Assembly: GCF_002933395.1 (NCBI RefSeq) | Contig: NZ_PKFN01000007.1 | Span: forward strand, 496,001 to 560,000 | Source: Yoonia maritima | GTDB lineage: Bacteria; Pseudomonadota; Alphaproteobacteria; Rhodobacterales; Rhodobacteraceae | DNA length: 64,000 nt | Reading direction: 5' to 3' | Part shown: positions 8,965 through 16,754 of the stretch, one piece after another | Layout: each line of letters starts with the position of its first letter | How positions within the stretch are numbered: the stretch's first letter is position 1 | Notes under the pieces: model-generated | Seen by the model: the letters and a program-made list of their open reading frames with translations, nothing else | Database searches by the model: none | What the model was told of the DNA's origin: nothing | Program-made: the position numbers and the translations under genes

Positions 8965-10039
8965 ATTTAAAGTGCTTAGATAGCTTTAGACCTTGGCCCT
9001 GATAATTTGACTTAATTTCGCGACCGTATAAGGCATCGGGCATAGCAGCCATATGTTCGTACACCAGCCGACCGACAACCTGTCCATGTTCCAACACAAA
9101 CGGTGCCTCGTGGCATCTGACCTCAAGAACACCGCGTGATCCTTCTCCTCCCGCGTCGGCATAGCCAAAGCCGGGATCAAAGAAGCCAGCGTAATGGACG
9201 CGGAATTCGCCGACCATCGCCAAATATGGGGCCATTTCGGCGGCCTGCATCGGAGGTATTACAATCGATTCGCGGCTCACAAGGATATAGAAAGCGCCGG
9301 GATCCAAGATGATCCAGCCGTCGTCTGTATACACCGGTTCCCAAAAGTCAGCGGGATCATAGTGGTCAAGTTTTGACAAATCGACGACGCCAGTGTGTGG
9401 CTTTGCGCGATACCCGACAAGGTTACTGTGCGCGGGCTTAAGATCTACAGAAAAACCCAAACCATCAGAAATTACGGGATCACCTGACACGATGGGCGTT
9501 TGCGCATGTAGTCGGCGCAGATCGTCGTCGGACATCAGTGTTTTGCCTTGGCGAAAGATAATTTGGTTCAGCATTTGTCCGGGTTGGGCGACCACCGAAA
9601 ACGAACGTGGGCAAATTTCGACGTAAAGTGGGCCAGTGTAACCATCAGTAACACGATCAAATTCGACGCCACGATCGGTAATAATCCGGGTGAGTAAATC
9701 GAGGCGGCCAATAGAGGATTTCGCGCTTGCTGCGGCTGTCATCCCTTGGGGTAAGGATAGGTTTTCCATCAATGGCACAACATAGACGCACCCTTTCTCG
9801 AGGACAGCACCACCGGTCAGGTCGATCTCATGCATTTGGAAGTCAGCAAGGCGATCTTTCACGCTCCGTTTATGACCAGCCAAGAATGAAGCGCGTACGC
9901 GGTAGGCTGTGGTGCCAAGCCGCAGGTCCAGTGACGCTGGTTGAATTTGCATTTCCGTAATAGGGGCCGTAGCACCAATATTGTCGGTCGCGATTAACGC
10001 GCGGATTTGATGATCAGCAAGAACGCCGGGTGTTTTCAT
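8954..10039 (-). CDS. dcd: 2'-deoxycytidine 5'-triphosphate deaminase, double-domain form
   Basis: Deaminates dCTP to dUTP, feeding dTMP synthesis. At 361 residues it is about twice the length of the classical Dcd and matches the alphaproteobacterial long form in which two dUTPase-like halves are fused. The first half has IQPASLDLRLG, ASAKSSIGRLDLLTRII and DGYTGPLYVEICP; the second repeats the pattern (FSVDLKPAHSNLVGYRAK, IPPMQAAEMAPY, FDPGFGYADAGGEGSRGVLEVRC). The ATG start has a GGGGG-type ribosome site. It is convergent with the 62-residue gene and lies downstream of tRNA-Pro on the same strand. Confidence 0.92.
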   Translation of the reverse strand: MKTPGVLADHQIRALIATDNIGATAPITEMQIQPASLDLRLGTTAYRVRASFLAGHKRSVKDRLADFQMHEIDLTGGAVLEKGCVYVVPLMENLSLPQGMTAAASAKSSIGRLDLLTRIITDRGVEFDRVTDGYTGPLYVEICPRSFSVVAQPGQMLNQIIFRQGKTLMSDDDLRRLHAQTPIVSGDPVISDGLGFSVDLKPAHSNLVGYRAKPHTGVVDLSKLDHYDPADFWEPVYTDDGWIILDPGAFYILVSRESIVIPPMQAAEMAPYLAMVGEFRVHYAGFFDPGFGYADAGGEGSRGVLEVRCHEAPFVLEHGQVVGRLVYEHMAAMPDALYGREIKSNYQGQGLKLSKHFKSNA

Positions 10040-10060
10040 CTGAGCCCCCAGAAGGATAAC

Positions 10061-10093
10061 AAAACGCCCGCTGCGCCAAGACGCAAGCGGGCG
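10061..10093 (-). terminator. Rho-independent terminator downstream of tRNA-Pro
   Basis: Read on the minus strand, CGCCCGCTTGCG and CGCAGCGGGCG form an 11-bp GC-rich stem with one bulged T and a short loop, followed by TTTTGTT. It lies 9 nt beyond the tRNA 3' end and before the dCTP deaminase gene. Confidence 0.75.
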
Positions 10094-10101
10094 GTTATGA
10101 T

Positions 10102-10178
10102 TGGTCGGGCTAGCAGGACTCGAACCTGCGACCTTCCGTCCCCCAGACGGACGCGCTACCAGGCTGCGCTATAGCCCG
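10102..10178 (-). tRNA. tRNA-Pro (anticodon GGG)
   Basis: The minus strand folds into a complete cloverleaf: acceptor CGGGCTA/TAGCCCG, D stem GCGC/GCGC, anticodon stem TCCGT/ACGGA with loop CTGGGGG giving anticodon GGG (reads CCC/CCU), variable region AGGTC, and T arm GCAGG-TTCGAGT-CCTGC. The discriminator A and CCA end are encoded. Coordinates include CCA. Confidence 0.97.
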
Positions 10179-10188
10179 ACTAGGCGCT

Positions 10189-10216
10189 TTCATACCCGAA
10201 ATGTTTGTGGGGGCAA
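10189..10216 (-). promoter_or_regulatory. Putative promoter of tRNA-Pro
   Basis: On the minus strand TTGCCC and TATGAA are separated by 16 nt, with the tRNA 5' end 10 nt beyond the -10 hexamer. The location and spacing fit a sigma-70-type tRNA promoter; the hexamers are imperfect. Confidence 0.4.
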
Positions 10217-10237
10217 GCCCGAAAAGCGACGACATGA

Positions 10238-10771
10238 CTACTGTTTGTGCATCTGATCGCGCAGCTGTTCAAGACGCGCGAGAAGCGGCACAATTTGTGC
10301 TGCACGATCTTGCAGCGTAGCTGGATCGACAAGTCGTGCACCCACCAACCGCGCATTAAGCAAGGGTGGTTCTTCGGCCAGCGGTGGAATGTCAATTGTG
10401 AGATTCTGAGCTGGTGACGTAGTGGTAGTCAACGGTAAGGCATGTTGTACGACCCCGGGAGTCGGGGGCGATTCTGGAATGGAAACCGGTGCTTGAACAA
10501 GCGTTTTACCAAGCGTCGCGACGTGCTTAACACCCTTTTCACGCAGCAATTTCTGAGCACCTTTGATGGTCATCCCATCTTCGTGCAATAACTGCTTGAT
10601 CCCCCCCAGCAACTCCATGTCGGATGGGCGGTAATATCTCCGGCTACCAGCCCCTTTTACGGGCTTGATCTGAGAGAATTTACTCTCCCAGAAACGTAGC
10701 ACATGTGTCGGGGTATCAAGCCAATCAGCGACTTCGCTGATCGTACGAAAGGCGTCTTTGGCTTTGGCCAT
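10238..10771 (-). CDS. MerR family transcriptional regulator
   Basis: A 177-residue regulator with an N-terminal MerR-type winged helix: [25 protein letters not shown] followed by [37 protein letters not shown] (about residues 8-75). The C-terminal region is Pro-rich and ends in a helix ([13 protein letters not shown]) without the metal-binding cysteines of metal-responsive MerR proteins. It is the last gene of the plsX-fabH-ihfA cluster, 4 nt downstream of ihfA, a placement common in alphaproteobacteria. The effector and targets are unknown. Confidence 0.88.
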   Translation of the reverse strand: MAKAKDAFRTISEVADWLDTPTHVLRFWESKFSQIKPVKGAGSRRYYRPSDMELLGGIKQLLHEDGMTIKGAQKLLREKGVKHVATLGKTLVQAPVSIPESPPTPGVVQHALPLTTTTSPAQNLTIDIPPLAEEPPLLNARLVGARLVDPATLQDRAAQIVPLLARLEQLRDQMHKQ

Positions 10772-10775
10772 AACG

Positions 10776-11078
10776 TTAAGACTTGTTTCCCGCTGCGACC
10801 CGGTCTTTCATCAGGTGCGATGGACGGAACGTCAAAACGCGGCGCGGGTGAATGGGAACTTCCTCGCCCGTTTTTGGGTTACGGCCGACGCGTGCAGCTT
10901 TTTCGCGCACGGAAAATGTACCGAATGAAGAAATTTTCACGGTTTCGCCTGAAACGAGCGAATCCGACACATGAGTCAAAACGCTTTCAACAAGATCAGC
11001 GCTGTCATTACGTGAAAGTCCAACCTGTGAATGCACAGCATCAGCAAGGTCCATACGAGTTAGTGTTTTGTCTACCAT
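10776..11078 (-). CDS. ihfA: Integration host factor subunit alpha
   Basis: Nucleoid-associated DNA-bending protein of the HU/IHF family; IhfA pairs with IhfB. The 100-residue length is typical. Hallmarks are [18 protein letters not shown], the helix [30 protein letters not shown] and the DNA-intercalating beta-arm with [24 protein letters not shown] strong AGGGGA ribosome site precedes the ATG. It lies between fabH and merR on the same strand. Confidence 0.96.
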   Translation of the reverse strand: MVDKTLTRMDLADAVHSQVGLSRNDSADLVESVLTHVSDSLVSGETVKISSFGTFSVREKAARVGRNPKTGEEVPIHPRRVLTFRPSHLMKDRVAAGNKS

Positions 11079-11174
11079 TACGCTTCCCCTAAATATTTAT
11101 TGAGCATAAGCGTGCGTTAATTTCAGAGTCAATAACAAGGGCTTGGCAATGGGGCTTAATCCCATATTTGTAAG

Positions 11175-12146
11175 CTACCAGCGCAATACGACCGATCCCC
11201 AAGCCAATCCGCCGCCGATTGCCTCTGTTACGACAAGGTCGCCGGGCTTAATTTGGCCGTTTGACACCCCAACAGAGAGCGCCAAGGGAATCGATGCCGC
11301 AGACGTGTTACCGTGATCTTGGACCGTGACAATCACCCGATCCATCCCAACGCCAAGCTTACGGGCCGTTGCTTGAATGATACGAATGTTTGCCTGATGG
11401 GGTACAACCCAATCAACGTCATCAGATGTCAGACCCACTTTATCAAGCGCGGTATCGGCGGTTTGGGCGAGCTTTTCCACCGCATGTCGGAATAGTTCCG
11501 GACCTTCCATGCGTACGACACCAGTGTTTTGTGTGGATACGCCACCGTCGACGTAAAGCAAATCTTTGTAACGACCGTCTGAATTCAGATCGACAGATAA
11601 CACGCCGCGATCTTTGTTTGTTCCGTCGCCTGTTTCTGCCTGGAGGATGAGCGCACCTGCACCGTCACCAAAGAGCACACAGGTTGAACGGTCAGTCCAA
11701 TCCATAATCCGGCTAAATGTTTCTGCGCCGATGACCAAGACGCGGTCGGCTTGGCCGGAGGCAATCAGCGCATTTGCGTTACTCAGCGCATAGATAAACC
11801 CTGCGCAAACGGCCTGAACGTCAAAGGCGTAACCTGACGTATTACCAATCGCGCTTTGCACCATTGTTGCGGCTGATGGGAATGTCATATCCGCCGTTGA
11901 TGTTGCTACAATGATAGCGTCAAGGTCTTCGGCATCCATTTTCGCCATCGCAAGGGCGGCATTCGCGGCGCTGGTTGCCATTTGTGACGTGTTTTGGCCT
12001 TCGGCAGCAAAGTGCCTGCGTTCAATACCAGAACGGGTTTTGATCCACTCGTCAGACGTATCTAGCGTCTTTTCAAATTCAGAGTTTGGGACAATACGTT
12101 CCGGCAGATAATGCCCGATTCCCTTAACGACTGCGCGACGTGTCAT
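11175..12146 (-). CDS. fabH: 3-oxoacyl-[ACP] synthase III (beta-ketoacyl-ACP synthase III)
   Basis: Starts type II fatty acid synthesis by condensing acetyl-CoA with malonyl-ACP. The 323-residue sequence has the catalytic triad in context: Cys in DVQAVCAGFIYAL, His in VPHQANIRII and Asn in DHGNTSAASIP. It lies 5 nt downstream of plsX on the same strand, joining fatty acid initiation with phospholipid acyl supply, and upstream of ihfA. Confidence 0.97.
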   Translation of the reverse strand: MTRRAVVKGIGHYLPERIVPNSEFEKTLDTSDEWIKTRSGIERRHFAAEGQNTSQMATSAANAALAMAKMDAEDLDAIIVATSTADMTFPSAATMVQSAIGNTSGYAFDVQAVCAGFIYALSNANALIASGQADRVLVIGAETFSRIMDWTDRSTCVLFGDGAGALILQAETGDGTNKDRGVLSVDLNSDGRYKDLLYVDGGVSTQNTGVVRMEGPELFRHAVEKLAQTADTALDKVGLTSDDVDWVVPHQANIRIIQATARKLGVGMDRVIVTVQDHGNTSAASIPLALSVGVSNGQIKPGDLVVTEAIGGGLAWGSVVLRW

Positions 12147-12151
12147 GGATA

Positions 12152-13273
12152 TTAGCCTGTTTTAGTGCCTGGTTTGTCAGAGCCAGCTTCTTGGGGGGTA
12201 TCTTGGGCAAGTGATGCCGCAGATGCAACCCGAGCGGCCAGCTTGTCTGAGAAACCGCTTTGTGCGAGCTGGTAGGCCAAGTGAAGTGCCGCGGCGACGC
12301 CTGTTGCATCGGCTGATCCGTGGCTTTTGATGACCGTTTGGTTCAGCCCTAAAAACACGCCTCCATTGACGCGGCGGGGGTCAATGCGTTTGCGCAGCCG
12401 CTTTAACGATCCACGTGCAAATAACGCGCCTAATATGGACAAAGGCGTTTTCATGAGGCTTTCGCGCAGCAATTCTGAGATCAGCGTTGCGGTGCCTTCG
12501 CCTGTTTTAAGGGCGACGTTTCCGGTGAACCCATCGGTTACGATAACGTCGACTTTGTCTGATGGCAGGTCGCCACCTTCGATAAATCCGATGTATTCAT
12601 ATTCGCCAGCGTCAGCCGCTTCGCCGATGATCTCATGCGCGACTTTCAGCTCAGCGCGGCCTTTGTGTTCTTCGGTGCCAACATTAAGCAGCCCAACACG
12701 CGGGCGCGCAATATCAAGTCCGTTGCGTGCATAGGACGCGCCCATCAGAGCGTAAGTTAGTAGATCGTCCTGATCCGCCCGAATATCTGCACCTGCATCT
12801 AACATAACGTTAAAGCCAGCAGGGTTTCGGGATGGCCACAGGCACGCAATAGCAGGGCGGTTCACACCTTCTGCTTTGCGTAGGCGTAACATGGACATTG
12901 CCATCAAAGCGCCTGTGTTCCCACAACTGATACAGACGGCGGCCTTGTGGTCACGTACGGCTTCAATTGCGGACCACATTGACGTTGCCTTGCCATGGCG
13001 CAGCGCCTGGCTTGGCTTATCGGTCATATTCACAACATCATCTGCCGCACAGACCGTCACACGATCCGCAATTTTGTGCTTTTGCACGAGGGCGTCGAGT
13101 GTGCCTTGTGGCCCATGTAACATGGCGCGCGCGTCAGGGTTTTTGTTGAGAAACTTTGAAAGGCCCGCAACGACAGTTGCAGGCCCTTTATCGCCACCCA
13201 TGGCGTCAACCGACAGCACATGAGATGCGTCAGAAGCCATCACAGGATTAGTGTCCGTCAGGCTCTGTGCCAT
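12152..13273 (-). CDS. plsX: Phosphate acyltransferase
   Basis: Converts acyl-ACP to acyl-phosphate, the substrate of PlsY in phospholipid synthesis; a peripheral membrane enzyme. It contains LSVDAMGGDKGPATVV, the CGNTGALMAMSMLRL segment and FIEGGDLPSDKVDVIVTDGFTGNVALKTGEG. The frame is open to 13339, but that would run into rpmF; ATG 13273 gives a 22-nt gap to rpmF and 373 residues, and ATG 13240 is another possible start. The gene order rpmF-plsX-fabH is widespread in bacteria and links ribosome and lipid production. Confidence 0.95.
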   Translation of the reverse strand: MAQSLTDTNPVMASDASHVLSVDAMGGDKGPATVVAGLSKFLNKNPDARAMLHGPQGTLDALVQKHKIADRVTVCAADDVVNMTDKPSQALRHGKATSMWSAIEAVRDHKAAVCISCGNTGALMAMSMLRLRKAEGVNRPAIACLWPSRNPAGFNVMLDAGADIRADQDDLLTYALMGASYARNGLDIARPRVGLLNVGTEEHKGRAELKVAHEIIGEAADAGEYEYIGFIEGGDLPSDKVDVIVTDGFTGNVALKTGEGTATLISELLRESLMKTPLSILGALFARGSLKRLRKRIDPRRVNGGVFLGLNQTVIKSHGSADATGVAAALHLAYQLAQSGFSDKLAARVASAASLAQDTPQEAGSDKPGTKTG

Positions 13274-13295
13274 ATCAATGTGCCTACGACGCAGC

Positions 13296-13502
13296 TTATG
13301 CCGCGTCTTCGTCCAGATCGATTTCTGTTGTGTCTGCAATCACTTCGCGTGTCGCGTAGTGGTTGCAAGATGGGCAAACGTGGTGTGGGCGCTTCAGCTC
13401 ACCACAGTTGTCACATTCGTTTGGGTTTGCCGCGACCAATGAGTCGTGCGAGCGCCGATTATTACGGCGGGATTTGGATACTTTATTCTGCTGGACAGCC
13501 AT
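13296..13502 (-). CDS. rpmF: 50S ribosomal protein L32
   Basis: A 68-residue protein with the L32 N-terminus [20 protein letters not shown] and two CxxC pairs ([17 protein letters not shown]) that form a zinc ribbon. The acidic C-terminus (EIDLDEDAA) is typical of alphaproteobacterial versions. It lies directly upstream of plsX and 162 nt beyond the stop codon of the YceD-like gene. Confidence 0.97.
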   Translation of the reverse strand: MAVQQNKVSKSRRNNRRSHDSLVAANPNECDNCGELKRPHHVCPSCNHYATREVIADTTEIDLDEDAA

Positions 13503-13664
13503 GTCTCAACCCTATGATAAGTGGGCCGGTGGCCCTGTTTTCGTGCGTTCTCGGCGGGTCCTACGCCAAACTGGCAGCCCTGTCGAGAGAGATATAAAAG
13601 AGGTCGCGAACATACTGCGATTTTGTATTAGCGCAACCTTTTTTCCTAGTGGCAGCTTAGACGA

Positions 13665-14222
13665 CTATTTGTCCTTGTTTTCAAGTGCTTCTTTTAATGC
13701 CCCCAAGCCAGCAAATGGTTTTGCATCTTCATCTGTCATCGGTTTTGCACCAGGTTCGGTAAATACAGTTTGATCCAAATCGGCGTCTTCACTGCGTGGA
13801 TAGGTTGGTAACGCAAGCGATAGGGCCTCAATCATGACCTGCGCCACATCAACCGACTCGGGCAGTGGGTCGATGGTATCATCCTCTGGCATTTCGACTT
13901 CGGCGGCGTCTATTTCGGGCAGATCAGCCATGTAGCGACGTGTGACTTCTTCATCGACGCGTGTGCTGACCGGCGCCAACGTCACGACGCATTCTTGTAC
14001 AACTGTCGCGCCAATTTTGGCGGTTAGCGACCAGTCTGACCTGCCCATTGGCGTGAGAGCGCCTTCAAAACGAAGCTTTTTGATCCCTATGATTCCCAAC
14101 GCTTCGGCAATCGCTTTGCGTTCAGCAGCGTTAGGGGTCAGATCAAACTGGGTTGCGCGGCGCGTGGTCAGGTCTGCCAAACGTAGGTGTGATGTAGGCA
14201 ATTGGGCCAAAGGTGCTTCCAT
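13665..14222 (-). CDS. YceD/DUF177 family protein
   Basis: A 185-residue protein beginning MEAPLAQLPTSHLRLADL. It shows the DUF177 core with a single conserved cysteine in VVQECVVTLAPV and the acidic PLPESVDVAQVMIEALSLALPTYPR segment. The family typically sits next to rpmF, as here, and in plants and bacteria its members are linked to 23S rRNA accumulation; that role is inferred. A longer frame to 14393 overlaps the divergent bamE gene and is rejected. Confidence 0.88.
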   Translation of the reverse strand: MEAPLAQLPTSHLRLADLTTRRATQFDLTPNAAERKAIAEALGIIGIKKLRFEGALTPMGRSDWSLTAKIGATVVQECVVTLAPVSTRVDEEVTRRYMADLPEIDAAEVEMPEDDTIDPLPESVDVAQVMIEALSLALPTYPRSEDADLDQTVFTEPGAKPMTDEDAKPFAGLGALKEALENKDK

Positions 14223-14291
14223 TCTTGAACAGTGGCGGGGTGTGATATAGTGGGGATAAAAGGCATAAGGCGCCAAAGCAAGAGGGCTGTC

Positions 14292-14765
14292 ATGAGCAGG
14301 ACTACCGGTAAAATCAAAATCGCGACACGTATTGTAGGGGTCGCACTGTTTTTGGCTGGCACTTCGGCGTGCACCAAGATTGACAAATTCCACGGTTTCG
14401 CGCCGTCGAACGAAGCCCTAACAGAGGTGGCGATCGGGCAGACCACCAAAGATGAGGTTATCGCGCGCTTTGGCCCGCCGATGTCAGAAGGTGCGCTGAC
14501 CACTAACGCAGTCTATTATGCCTCGAGTCAATTTGTTCACTACGGTGCTTTTGCGCCCAAAGAAGTGGACCGACAGGTGGTTGCGATCCGTTTTGATAGC
14601 AATAATGTCACCCGCGATGTTGCGCGCTATACTTTGCAAGACGGCAAAGTTGTCGCGCTTGATCGCCGCGTGACCGAAGACGGCATTAATGACGTTTCAG
14701 TCATTGGACAGTTGCTTGGGGCGCTTGGCCGCGTAGATGCGGGCGCATTTTTGGGTGACGAATAG
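14292..14765 (+). CDS. bamE: Outer membrane protein assembly factor BamE (SmpA/OmlA lipoprotein)
   Basis: Small lipoprotein of the BAM complex that inserts beta-barrel proteins into the outer membrane. It has a signal sequence with a lipobox-like end (GTSAC, lipidated Cys near residue 27) and the SmpA/OmlA domain: VAIGQTTKDEVIARFGPP and the strand region AVYYASSQFV. The 157-residue length fits alphaproteobacterial BamE. The start is ATG 14292; an upstream extension adds no signal-like residues. It diverges from the YceD-like gene and has its own terminator. Confidence 0.9.
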   Translation: MSRTTGKIKIATRIVGVALFLAGTSACTKIDKFHGFAPSNEALTEVAIGQTTKDEVIARFGPPMSEGALTTNAVYYASSQFVHYGAFAPKEVDRQVVAIRFDSNNVTRDVARYTLQDGKVVALDRRVTEDGINDVSVIGQLLGALGRVDAGAFLGDE

Positions 14766-14793
14766 CCCCCTAAAGCCATCCTCTTGATCTTTA

Positions 14794-14830
14794 AACGACC
14801 TCTGCCTATCTCGCAGAGGTCGTTCTGTTT
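14794..14830 (+). terminator. Rho-independent terminator after bamE
   Basis: AACGACCTCTGC and GCAGAGGTCGTT form a perfect 12-bp stem with a 7-nt loop, followed by CTGTTTT. It separates bamE from the FMN riboswitch transcript. Confidence 0.88.
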
Positions 14831-14840
14831 TGGGCGGCAC

Positions 14841-14978
14841 GTTCTCAGGGCGGGGCGGAATTCCCCACCGGCGGTATGCCCATATGGGCGAGCCCGCGAG
14901 CGCAAGGGGTTTCCCCTTGGTCAGCAGATCAGGTGCGATGCCTGAGCCGACGGTCATAGTCCGGATGAAAGAGAATGG
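14841..14978 (+). ncRNA. FMN riboswitch (RFN element)
   Basis: Nearly all conserved RFN blocks are visible in order: TCAGGGCGGGGCGGAATTCC, CACCGGCGGTATGCC, GCCCGCGAGCGC, GGTCAGCAGATCAGGTG, CCTGAGCCGACGGTCATAGT and CCGGATGAAAGAGAAT. FMN binding to such aptamers represses downstream riboflavin synthesis or uptake genes. The next gene is a DMT-family transporter 80 nt downstream, with a hairpin covering its ribosome site between them. Confidence 0.96.
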
Positions 14979-15007
14979 AGCAAATCTGGTGCGTTTTCGC
15001 GCCGGGT

Positions 15008-15050
15008 CTGTCCTGTTTTGCCTTGGGTCAATCGCAAAACGAAAGGACAG
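15008..15050 (+). promoter_or_regulatory. Shine-Dalgarno sequestering hairpin of the FMN riboswitch
   Basis: CTGTCCT (15008-15014) pairs with AGGACAG (15044-15050), and GTTTTGC (15015-15021) with GCAAAAC (15034-15040), with a 3-nt bulge on the right arm and a 12-nt loop. The right arm contains the AAAGGA ribosome site of the gene starting at 15056. No U-tract follows, so translational rather than transcriptional control is inferred. Confidence 0.65.
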
Positions 15051-15055
15051 AAGCG

Positions 15056-15919
15056 ATGATCCAAATTAAGACCATGAACCGCGGTGTCATTGTTGGCCCG
15101 CTATATTTTGTCATCGCGGGGGCGCTATTTGCCGGTTCTAATACTGCGGTGCAAGGCGCAGGGATGGTCTATGGTGTTCCCTCTGCAACGATTGCATTTT
15201 GGCAATATGCGCTGGCCAGTATCGCAGTGCTGCCAATGGTGTGGACCGCATCATGGCGCAGTGATCGGCCATTGATGCATCTTCTTCGGGTGGTGTTGGC
15301 CGCGATCGGCGTGCAGTTCTGGGTTGCCGGACTAGCGGTAGTACCAATTTGGCAGGCTGTCGCACTGATTCTGACCTCGCCGTTATTTGTCACGCTTGGG
15401 GCAGGGCTGTTCTTGAAAGAACACCTGTCGCGTTCGCGTGTGATCGCCGTATCGGTTGGGGCCGTTGGTGGGGCTATCATCCTCGCGCCTTGGAAAGACG
15501 CGTTTCAGTGGTCCGCACTAATGCCCGTCGCTGCTGCGGCGTTTTGGGCCGGGTCATCGCTTGTTACCAAAGAACTCACCAAAACCGAAAACGCCGGAAC
15601 GCTAACGCTCGCTTTGCTGGTATTGCTGGTGCCTGTGAACGGGCTTGCCGCAGTGGGTAGCGGTTTCACCGTCACCCCCGAGGCGCTATGGTTGGTCATG
15701 CTCGCGGGATTGTTCGTCGCCGGAGCGCAATACCTGCTGGCGCGGGCCTATATGGTTGCAGATGCTGCGTATCTACAGCCGTTTGACCACCTGAAACTGC
15801 CACTCAACGTAGCGCTGGGGATCGTATTTTTCGGATTTGCACCGCCGGGTATGATGTGGATTGGAGCTGGCGTAATTATCGGGGCCAGCGCATGGGTGAT
15901 GCGTGATGAGGTGGGGTGA
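15056..15919 (+). CDS. ribN: DMT/EamA family transporter under FMN riboswitch control, probable riboflavin importer
   Basis: A 287-residue inner-membrane protein with about ten hydrophobic segments and two EamA-type repeats (roughly residues 10-140 and 150-285), as in the drug/metabolite transporter superfamily. The ATG at 15056 has AAAGGACAG upstream. Alphaproteobacterial DMT proteins behind FMN riboswitches have been characterised as the riboflavin importer RibN; the assignment here rests on this genetic control plus fold, not on diagnostic residues. It is monocistronic: bamE upstream is separated by a terminator, and msrB downstream is on the opposite strand. Confidence 0.8.
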   Translation: MIQIKTMNRGVIVGPLYFVIAGALFAGSNTAVQGAGMVYGVPSATIAFWQYALASIAVLPMVWTASWRSDRPLMHLLRVVLAAIGVQFWVAGLAVVPIWQAVALILTSPLFVTLGAGLFLKEHLSRSRVIAVSVGAVGGAIILAPWKDAFQWSALMPVAAAAFWAGSSLVTKELTKTENAGTLTLALLVLLVPVNGLAAVGSGFTVTPEALWLVMLAGLFVAGAQYLLARAYMVADAAYLQPFDHLKLPLNVALGIVFFGFAPPGMMWIGAGVIIGASAWVMRDEVG

Positions 15920-16257
15920 GTATCAGTCTTCAGTTCTGACGTGAGATTGAAATGGCAGTCGTTCTTACCTGTATTAAGTCTATTAATCATAGAATAGTCG
16001 CTTGCCGTTTCGTAACATCATTTTGCTGTCATTTTCTGTATTTTTACCTTTGGGTGCCGCAGCAAGCGCGTATGAATCCGCGCCAGTTTTCGTAAAAAAT
16101 TGACGCAAACGCGTTCTACACAGAAATTGAAGTTATCAGGGCCATCCAGAATGTCCGCAGACGTCACGACTGATGCTGCGCTTGGACGCCTGTGCGAGCA
16201 GGGACTGTTCCGGTTTTCGATTCGACAGTTGCTACGATTATACTTGGACTCGAGCAA
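15920..16257. other. Intergenic region with no confident gene
   Basis: About 340 nt, AT-richer than its surroundings, between the transporter gene and the msrB 3' end. It contains one 40-codon plus-strand frame (ATG 16151 to TGA 16271-16273) preceded by CAGGG. No tRNA, obvious promoter, or known RNA motif is seen elsewhere in it. The frame runs into the inverted repeat described next. Confidence 0.5.
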
Positions 16258-16273
16258 GCCGGTGCGTGAGTGA
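16151..16273 (+). CDS. Possible 40-residue small protein, unsupported by homology
   Basis: A short frame starting MSADVTTDAALGRL and ending SKPVRE. It has CAGGG about 9 nt before the ATG. The product would be soluble with a central helix rich in Leu and Arg. The last four residues equal those of the convergent MsrB because both ends lie on arms of a 15-bp inverted repeat. I recognise no family; it may be fortuitous. Confidence 0.22.
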   Translation: MSADVTTDAALGRLCEQGLFRFSIRQLLRLYLDSSKPVRE

Positions 16274-16301
16274 AGCGGACTAGCCTCACTCACGCACCGG
16301 C
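16258..16301. repeat. 15-bp perfect inverted repeat at the msrB 3' end
   Basis: GCCGGTGCGTGAGTG (16258-16272) and CACTCACGCACCGGC (16287-16301) are perfect reverse complements around a 14-nt spacer. The right arm encodes the last codons of msrB and its stop. As RNA it would form a very stable hairpin on either strand, but there is no T-tract on either side, so a standard intrinsic terminator is not supported. Confidence 0.85.
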
Positions 16302-16690
16302 TCAAACGTCATTGCGACCCCGTTCATACAATACCGTAGGCCTGTAGGTTGTGGGCCGTCGGGGAAGACGTGGCCGAGGTGGGCTTCGCAGCGGGCGCAG
16401 TGGACTTCGGTGCGTTTCATGAAAAACTTGCGGTCAACGCTTTCACCGACGGCCTCTGGGCTGATGGGTTGGTAAAAGGATGGCCAGCCTGTGCCGCTTT
16501 CGAATTTTGCAGATTGGTCGAATAAGTGCGCGCCACAGCAGACACACATGAATGTTCCGGGGTCTTTGGGGAAACTGTCATGCGTGCCGGACCGTTCGGT
16601 CCCATGTTTGCGCGTTACCTTATAGGCAAGATCGGATAGTTCTTCACGCCATTCGGCGTCAGATTTCACAATTTTGTCCATTGGGTTCAT
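16286..16690 (-). CDS. msrB: Peptide-methionine (R)-S-oxide reductase
   Basis: Repairs methionine-R-sulfoxide in proteins using thioredoxin. The sequence has two CxxC zinc pairs (CVCC and CARC), the substrate motif SGTGWPSFYQPI, HLGHVFPDGP and the catalytic cysteine in GLRYCMNGVAMTF. The 134-residue length is typical. The start is ATG 16690 or the ATG three codons later. No signal peptide is seen, so it is cytoplasmic. The gene stands alone on the minus strand, opposite to olsB. Confidence 0.95.
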   Translation of the reverse strand: MNPMDKIVKSDAEWREELSDLAYKVTRKHGTERSGTHDSFPKDPGTFMCVCCGAHLFDQSAKFESGTGWPSFYQPISPEAVGESVDRKFFMKRTEVHCARCEAHLGHVFPDGPQPTGLRYCMNGVAMTFEPVRE

Positions 16691-16754
16691 AATCCTTTTG
16701 CATTCTTAGCTTCTAACTTAAGCTGACAAGAGAGGTTCGCCAAGGTGGGCAGTG

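Noticed and set aside
16018-16305. 95-codon minus-strand frame running into the msrB end
   Set aside because: No recognisable domain, no ribosome site, composition not gene-like, and it overlaps msrB in a different frame.
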